Source of the DNA: Amylibacter sp. IMCC11727
GTDB lineage: Bacteria > Pseudomonadota > Alphaproteobacteria > Rhodobacterales > Rhodobacteraceae
DNA: 64,000 bases
Assembly: GCF_029854195.1 (NCBI RefSeq)
Contig: NZ_CP122960.1
Coordinates: 62,001 to 126,000 of the forward strand
Direction: 5' to 3'
Made by a program: the position numbers and the translations under genes
The notes under the pieces: generated by a model
What the model was told of the DNA's origin: nothing
What the model saw: the letters and a program-made list of their open reading frames with translations, nothing else
Database searches by the model: none
In this document: positions 59,697 to 64,000 of the stretch, piece by piece
Numbering within the stretch: the stretch's first letter is position 1
How the letters are laid out: the number at the start of each line of letters is the position of its first letter

Positions 59697-60530
59697 ATGG
59701 AAACAGTATCCGAAAATCGCTGCTTTGAAGGTGTTCAAGGCGTGTACACCCATAAATCAGACGTGTGTGCCTGTGACATGACGTTTGGCCTGTTCATGCC
59801 CCCCCAAGCCAAGGTGCAAACCGTACCTGTGGTGTGGTATTTGTCTGGACTGACCTGCACGCATGAAAACGCGATGACCAAGGCGGGCGCGCAACGGTGG
59901 GCCGCTGAACAAGGTGTTGCGGTGGTGTTTCCAGATACGTCGCCACGTGGGGAAGATGTGGCGGATGATGATGCCTATGATCTGGGCAAAGGTGCTGGGT
60001 TTTATGTGGACGCCACACAAGACCCATGGGCGCCGCATTTCCAGATGCTGAGCTATGTGGCGGATGAATTGCCCGCGTTGCTGTTCAAAGAATTTGCACT
60101 AGCCGAAGATGCACAGGCGATCACGGGCCATTCGATGGGGGGTCACGGAGCGTTGACGCTGGCGATGGCGCGGCCAGATCAATATGTGTCTGCATCCGCT
60201 TTTGCGCCGATTGCCAACCCGACAGGATCTGATTGGGGCCGCAAGCAGTTGAGCGCTTATTTGGGCGATGACGAAAGCACTTGGGCCAAACATGATTCAA
60301 CGTTGATGATGCGTGAACACGGGCATCCGAACCATATTCTGGTGGATCAGGGTGCGGATGACCAATTCCTTGATTTGCTGAAACCAGAAGCATTGTCCGA
60401 AGCGATGGCGGCCAAACGGCAGCAAGGAACGTTTCGGATGCAAGCCGGGTATGATCACAGCTATTTCTTTGTGGCATCTTTCATGGAAGACCATATCGCA
60501 TTCCATGCCGATGCTTTGTACGGAGTATAA
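59697..60530 (+). CDS. fghA: S-formylglutathione hydrolase
   Basis: 277 residues from the ATG at 59697. An esterase-D alpha/beta hydrolase: FYVDATQDPWAPHFQMLSYV and GHSMGGHGALTLAM with nucleophile Ser, then YDHSYFFVASFMEDH with the catalytic His. It hydrolyses S-formylglutathione to formate and glutathione, completing the pathway begun by the dehydrogenase at 54747. Starts 60 bases after the AEC gene. Confidence 0.95.
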   Translation: METVSENRCFEGVQGVYTHKSDVCACDMTFGLFMPPQAKVQTVPVVWYLSGLTCTHENAMTKAGAQRWAAEQGVAVVFPDTSPRGEDVADDDAYDLGKGAGFYVDATQDPWAPHFQMLSYVADELPALLFKEFALAEDAQAITGHSMGGHGALTLAMARPDQYVSASAFAPIANPTGSDWGRKQLSAYLGDDESTWAKHDSTLMMREHGHPNHILVDQGADDQFLDLLKPEALSEAMAAKRQQGTFRMQAGYDHSYFFVASFMEDHIAFHADALYGV

Positions 60531-60533
60531 AAC

Positions 60534-61961
60534 ATGAGCCGCTATGATTTGATCGTGATTGGGTCGGGACCAGCAGGGAAATCTGCGGCGATTCAAGCGG
60601 CAAAACTGCATCGTAAGGTGCTGATTGTAGAACGGAATTTGCGTGTTGGTGGGGTATCTGTTCACACAGGGACAATTCCATCCAAAACCCTGCGCGAAAC
60701 AGCGTTGAACCTGTCTGGCTGGCGCGAACGGTCGTTTTATGGGCGGTCTTATCGTGCGCAGGAACAGATCAAATCCGAAGACCTTTTGGCGCGTCTTCAC
60801 AAGACGTTAGATTACGAAGTTGATGTGCTGGAATACCAGTTCACCCGCAACCGCGTTGAGATGATGCAGGGTGAGGCAAAGTTCATCGACAAAAACTCGA
60901 TCGAGGTGACGGCCCTTGATGGAGAAACCTGTGTTCTGGAATCCGAAAGTTTTTTGATATCCACGGGCACACGGCCATTTCGACCAGATTATGTGCCGTT
61001 TAATGGAACCACCGTATTTGATAGCGATGGCTTGCTGGACCTACCGAGCATTCCGCGCAGTTTGATCGTGATTGGTGCGGGCGTTATCGGGGTGGAATAT
61101 GCCACTATCATGGCGTCCTTGGATGTTCGCGTGACATTGGTGGAACCACGGGACAGTTTCCTTGATTTTATCGATAAAACACTGATTGCAGAATTCACGC
61201 AGCAAATCCGCGAAATGGGGATTGATCTGCGGTTGGGCTCCAAGGTGGAAGTGGTTGAAGACAAAGGTGAATTTGTCGAAATTTCCATGGAAAATGGCCG
61301 CCACGTTCGCGCAGAAATGTTGTTGTTTGCGGCGGGTCGAATGGGCGCAACAGATGCGTTGAACCTGAAGGCGGTTGGACTTGAAACAGATCACCGTGGC
61401 CGCATCGAGGTGGATCACACAACGTATCAATCAAAGGTGCCCAACATTTATGCGGCGGGTGACGTGATCGGGTTTCCGTCATTGGCATCCACATCTTTGC
61501 AGCAAGGCCGTGTGGCGGCGTGTCATGCGCTCGATACGCCAACGTTGCCGCAATCTCCTTGGTTTCCATATGGGATTTATTCCGTTCCAGAAATGTCCAC
61601 CTGTGGCATGTCTGAGGAAGAAGTTCAGGGCCGCGATATTCCGTATGAAGTGGGCGTGGCGCGGTTTTCTGAAACCTCGCGCGGGCATATTATGGGGATT
61701 GAAAACGGCATGTTGAAGATGCTGGTGTCCCTGAAAACGCGGCGGTTGCTGGGTGTTCAGATCATGGGCGAAGGCGCGACGGAGCTGATCCATATCGCGC
61801 AGGCGGTGTTGAATTTGAAGGGGACGGTGGACTATTTCATCGAAAATACCTTTAATTATCCAACACTTGCAGAGGCTTATAAAATCGCTGGGTTGGATGC
61901 GTTCAACAGAATGCCGATTCCAGAAAAGTACAAAGTGAAATCGCCAAAGGCCAAAAAGTGA
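60534..61961 (+). CDS. sthA: Soluble pyridine nucleotide transhydrogenase
   Basis: 475 residues. A flavoprotein of the lipoamide dehydrogenase fold: GSGPAGKSAAIQAAKL for FAD, GAGVIGVEYATIMASL for NAD(P), and a C-terminal dimerisation domain. In SthA the redox CxxxxC is replaced by a Ser/Thr-rich HTGTIPSKTLRE, seen here, so it is not a disulfide reductase. It exchanges hydride between NADPH and NAD. Starts 4 bases after fghA; overlaps the DUF188 gene by 4 bases. Confidence 0.95.
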   Translation: MSRYDLIVIGSGPAGKSAAIQAAKLHRKVLIVERNLRVGGVSVHTGTIPSKTLRETALNLSGWRERSFYGRSYRAQEQIKSEDLLARLHKTLDYEVDVLEYQFTRNRVEMMQGEAKFIDKNSIEVTALDGETCVLESESFLISTGTRPFRPDYVPFNGTTVFDSDGLLDLPSIPRSLIVIGAGVIGVEYATIMASLDVRVTLVEPRDSFLDFIDKTLIAEFTQQIREMGIDLRLGSKVEVVEDKGEFVEISMENGRHVRAEMLLFAAGRMGATDALNLKAVGLETDHRGRIEVDHTTYQSKVPNIYAAGDVIGFPSLASTSLQQGRVAACHALDTPTLPQSPWFPYGIYSVPEMSTCGMSEEEVQGRDIPYEVGVARFSETSRGHIMGIENGMLKMLVSLKTRRLLGVQIMGEGATELIHIAQAVLNLKGTVDYFIENTFNYPTLAEAYKIAGLDAFNRMPIPEKYKVKSPKAKK

Positions 61962-62410
61962 CACGCATTTTCATCGACGCCGATGCCTGCCCCGTGAAGG
62001 ATGAAACCCTGCGCGTGGCGGATCGGCATAAGGTGCAGGTGTTTGTGGTGTCCAATGGCGGGATCAGGCCCAATCCACATCCGCTGGTGGAAACGGTGGT
62101 TGTGGATGATGGGCCTGATGTGGCGGATATGTGGATCGCAGATCGTTGTGGGCGCGGTGATGTGGTGATTACAGGGGACATCCCGTTGGCCGCCAAGTGT
62201 TTGGAAGCAGACGCGCGGGTTGTGCAACACAACGGCGAAGTGTTCACCAAAGGCAATATCGGCAATCGGTTGGCAACGCGGGATTTAATGCAGGATCTGC
62301 GCGCCGCGGATCCGTTTCGCCAAGGGGGCGGAAAGCCGTTCAGCAAAGCGGATCGATCACGATTTTTAGATGTGTTGGAGCGCGAGGTGCGGTTTGCCCA
62401 AAGAGATTGA
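61958..62410 (+). CDS. YaiI/YqxD-family protein (DUF188)
   Basis: 150 residues. The signature IFIDADACPVKDETLRVADRHKVQVFVVSNG is at the N-terminus, and VVITGDIPLAAKCLEADARVV and GKPFSKADRSRFLDVLEREV follow. A PIN-like fold; function unestablished. Coupled to sthA by a 4-base overlap and to the HAD gene by 17 bases. Confidence 0.93.
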   Translation: MTRIFIDADACPVKDETLRVADRHKVQVFVVSNGGIRPNPHPLVETVVVDDGPDVADMWIADRCGRGDVVITGDIPLAAKCLEADARVVQHNGEVFTKGNIGNRLATRDLMQDLRAADPFRQGGGKPFSKADRSRFLDVLEREVRFAQRD

Positions 62411-63002
62411 AGCGGTAGTTTTTGATATTGGAAACGTGCTGATCGAATGGCAGCCCGAGCGGTTTTACGACACTGTTATGCCTGCCGAAGATCGTGTGAA
62501 AATGTTTGAAACCATTGATTTACACCGCATGAATGATCTGGTGGATCGGGGTGCAAATTGGCGCGATACGGTTTATGCAACGGCTGAAGAGTACCCTGAA
62601 TACCGCGATATGATCCGCCTTTGGCATGATCGGTGGATTGAAATGGCATCCCCTGCGATTGATGCGTCTGTGGATGTGCTGCGTAAATTGCGGATGAATT
62701 TTGTGCCCGTGTTTGCCCTGTCAAATTTTGGCATTCAGACGTTTGAATATGCGGAAACGGTTTATCCGTTTTTGCAAGAATTCGACCAGCGATACATTTC
62801 GGGCTATCGTGGTGAGGTAAAGCCAGAGCCGCGCATTTACGAGATTTTGGAACAAAACTGTGGCGTTGCGCCTGATCGTTTGCTGTTTGCCGATGATCGG
62901 CAGGAGAACCTAGATGCAGCGGCGGCGCGGGGTTGGAACGTACATCTGTTTGACGGGCCAGAGGGTTGGATCGAACGGTTGAAAAGCGAAGGATTACTGT
63001 GA
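62394..63002 (+). CDS. HAD-family hydrolase (2-haloacid dehalogenase/epoxide-hydrolase-N branch)
   Basis: 202 residues from a TTG at 62394 inside the DUF188 gene; no later start keeps motif I. Motif I is VVFDIGNVLIEWQPERFY; motif II is FALSNFG; the late region is KPEPRIYEILEQ and LFADDRQENLDAAAARGWN. The subgroup dephosphorylates small metabolites such as FMN or sugar phosphates. Substrate unknown. Its stop overlaps the next gene's start region by 1 base. Confidence 0.88.
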   Translation: MPKEIEAVVFDIGNVLIEWQPERFYDTVMPAEDRVKMFETIDLHRMNDLVDRGANWRDTVYATAEEYPEYRDMIRLWHDRWIEMASPAIDASVDVLRKLRMNFVPVFALSNFGIQTFEYAETVYPFLQEFDQRYISGYRGEVKPEPRIYEILEQNCGVAPDRLLFADDRQENLDAAAARGWNVHLFDGPEGWIERLKSEGLL

Positions 63003-63928
63003 TGGATATTCCGTTTATCGGATTTGATGAAATGGACAACCGTTTGACGTGGCGCGGGGTCACAGAAGCACTGCGCAACGGGCATAAATTGGCGGCGGCA
63101 AGCATTGCAGATGGGTTTGCGTATCGCGGGGATGATACGCTGCTGAGCCGTGCCGCGTGGATTGACGGACTGGGCGTGGCAGTGAAATCTGCGACCGTTA
63201 TTCCAGGCAATGTGGCCAAAGGCCGGCCCATGATCCACGGCGGGGTGATGGTGTTTGACGATGAGTTTGGCACGTTGGAAGCGGTGATTGATTTCCATTT
63301 GGTGACAAAATGGAAAACCGCTGGGGATAGCCTGTTGGGGGCGCAAATGCTCGCGCGGCCTGACAGTAAAATGGTTTTGATTGTGGGGGCTGGAACGGTG
63401 GCGCGGAATTTGGTTTCGGCCTATTCCAGTGCATTTCCAGAAGCGTCTTTCTTGATTTGGAACCGCACGGCTGCAAAGGCCGAAGAGTTGGCGACCGATT
63501 TGTCAAAATCTCATGATATCAAGACGATGAAGAGTCTTGAGGAAGCAGTTTCATTGGCGGACATAGTGTCTTGTGCGACCATGAGCACGGAACCTGTATT
63601 GCGAGGTGACTGGTTGCGCGCAGGGCAACATGTGGATTTGATCGGCGCGTACCGCCCTGACATGCGCGAGGTGGATGATACCGCGTTGAACCGCGCGCAG
63701 GTGTTTGTGGACAGTCGCGCCACAACTGTTGGGCATATCGGAGAATTGAAAATTCCAATCGCCAATGGAGTGTTTTCAGAAGATGATATTCAGGGTGAAT
63801 TTTACGATCTGGTGGCTGGAACGGCGGGGCGTGAAACGGATGACGACATCACCTTGTTTAAAAACGGGGGCGGCGCGCATTTGGACCTGATGACGGCGAA
63901 ATATATTTTGGCGGAGTGGTCGAAATGA
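63002..63928 (+). CDS. Ornithine cyclodeaminase / mu-crystallin-family protein
   Basis: 308 residues from the ATG at 63002. An NAD(P)-binding fold: SKMVLIVGAGTVARNLVSAY for the dinucleotide, AVKSATVIPGN and GRPMIHGGVMVFDDEFGTL for the substrate side. The family covers ornithine cyclodeaminase, ketimine reductase and alanine dehydrogenase; which one is not readable here. Overlaps selO by 4 bases. Confidence 0.88.
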   Translation: MDIPFIGFDEMDNRLTWRGVTEALRNGHKLAAASIADGFAYRGDDTLLSRAAWIDGLGVAVKSATVIPGNVAKGRPMIHGGVMVFDDEFGTLEAVIDFHLVTKWKTAGDSLLGAQMLARPDSKMVLIVGAGTVARNLVSAYSSAFPEASFLIWNRTAAKAEELATDLSKSHDIKTMKSLEEAVSLADIVSCATMSTEPVLRGDWLRAGQHVDLIGAYRPDMREVDDTALNRAQVFVDSRATTVGHIGELKIPIANGVFSEDDIQGEFYDLVAGTAGRETDDDITLFKNGGGAHLDLMTAKYILAEWSK

Positions 63929-64000
63929 TCGCCTTTGACAACAGTTATGCACGGTTGCCCGATGGATTTTTCTCGCGGGTGAATCCTGACAAAGCCCCTG
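63925..64000 (+). CDS. selO: Protein adenylyltransferase SelO, 5' end only
   Basis: Starts with the ATG at 63925, overlapping the previous stop by 4 bases, and runs off the right edge after about 25 residues. The start IAFDNSYARLPDGFFSRVNP matches the conserved N-terminus of SelO/YdiU (UPF0061) proteins. SelO is a pseudokinase-fold enzyme that AMPylates proteins. Only the N-terminus can be judged. Confidence 0.8.
   Translation, partial: MIAFDNSYARLPDGFFSRVNPDKAP

Noticed and set aside
1..64000. CRISPR arrays, rRNA operons, riboswitches
   Set aside because: No regularly spaced repeats, rRNA segments or recognisable riboswitch cores were found, including upstream of argG, dapD and ilvE.

Overview
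The window looks like the chromosome of an alphaproteobacterium of the order Rhodobacterales (roseobacter type). The support is the rnhB-ccrM pair, a petP/petR-type MarR plus OmpR regulator pair, a dxs-ispA-xseB-deacetylase run, a bacterial voltage-gated sodium channel, a glutathione-dependent formaldehyde pathway, and tightly overlapping genes at moderate GC. This placement is inferred from gene content; no rRNA is present.

Bases 1-8193 read as the right end of a genomic island. They hold the tail of a heavy-metal (probably copper) efflux locus on the minus strand: a DUF2946-like His-rich protein, a small lipoprotein and a TolC-family lipoprotein that runs off the left edge. Next comes a Crp-family regulator gene that has been broken. 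An IS66-family element of 3.8 kb with an 8-bp target duplication splits it in the middle. An IS3-family element with a 3-bp duplication sits 6 bases upstream of its start codon. A solo 344-bp copy of the right end of the same IS66 element lies further upstream. The IS66 element carries about 1.4 kb of unrecognised cargo behind tnpC. The island ends at a 3' fragment of tRNA-Arg(CCT), which is the expected scar of site-specific integration.

Bases 8194-11000 hold poorly characterised genes: a membrane protein, a membrane protein with a C-terminal winged helix, a secreted protein and a His-rich periplasmic protein. From 11 kb on the window is ordinary core chromosome. 11-20 kb: rnhB, ccrM, a dapD operon, a threonine dehydratase-like enzyme, a LOG protein, a cytochrome P450, a PaaI thioesterase and MepA. 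20-35 kb: an MFS permease, YggT, MsrA, a sulfotransferase-like protein, a frameshifted coiled-coil/OmpA gene, argG, an Hpt protein facing a receiver/SpoIIE phosphatase, hslO, NUDIX enzymes, a CCA-adding enzyme, LysE, an RlmD-like methyltransferase and the sodium channel. 35-48 kb: the isoprenoid genes, petR/petP, ilvE and one long run rsfS-rlmH-gpmI-envC-ctpA-rppH.

Bases 48-64 kb hold a C-terminally shortened dnaE2 without imuA/imuB next to it, a leucine-rich-repeat protein, a decayed GlpD-like protein, the two enzymes of glutathione-dependent formaldehyde oxidation (54.7 and 59.7 kb), a NYN-LOTUS RNA-binding protein, a nitroreductase, an overlapping metallopeptidase/small-protein pair, an AEC transporter, a soluble transhydrogenase, a DUF188 protein, a HAD hydrolase, an ornithine-cyclodeaminase-like enzyme and the start of selO. 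No CRISPR array, rRNA or complete tRNA was seen.
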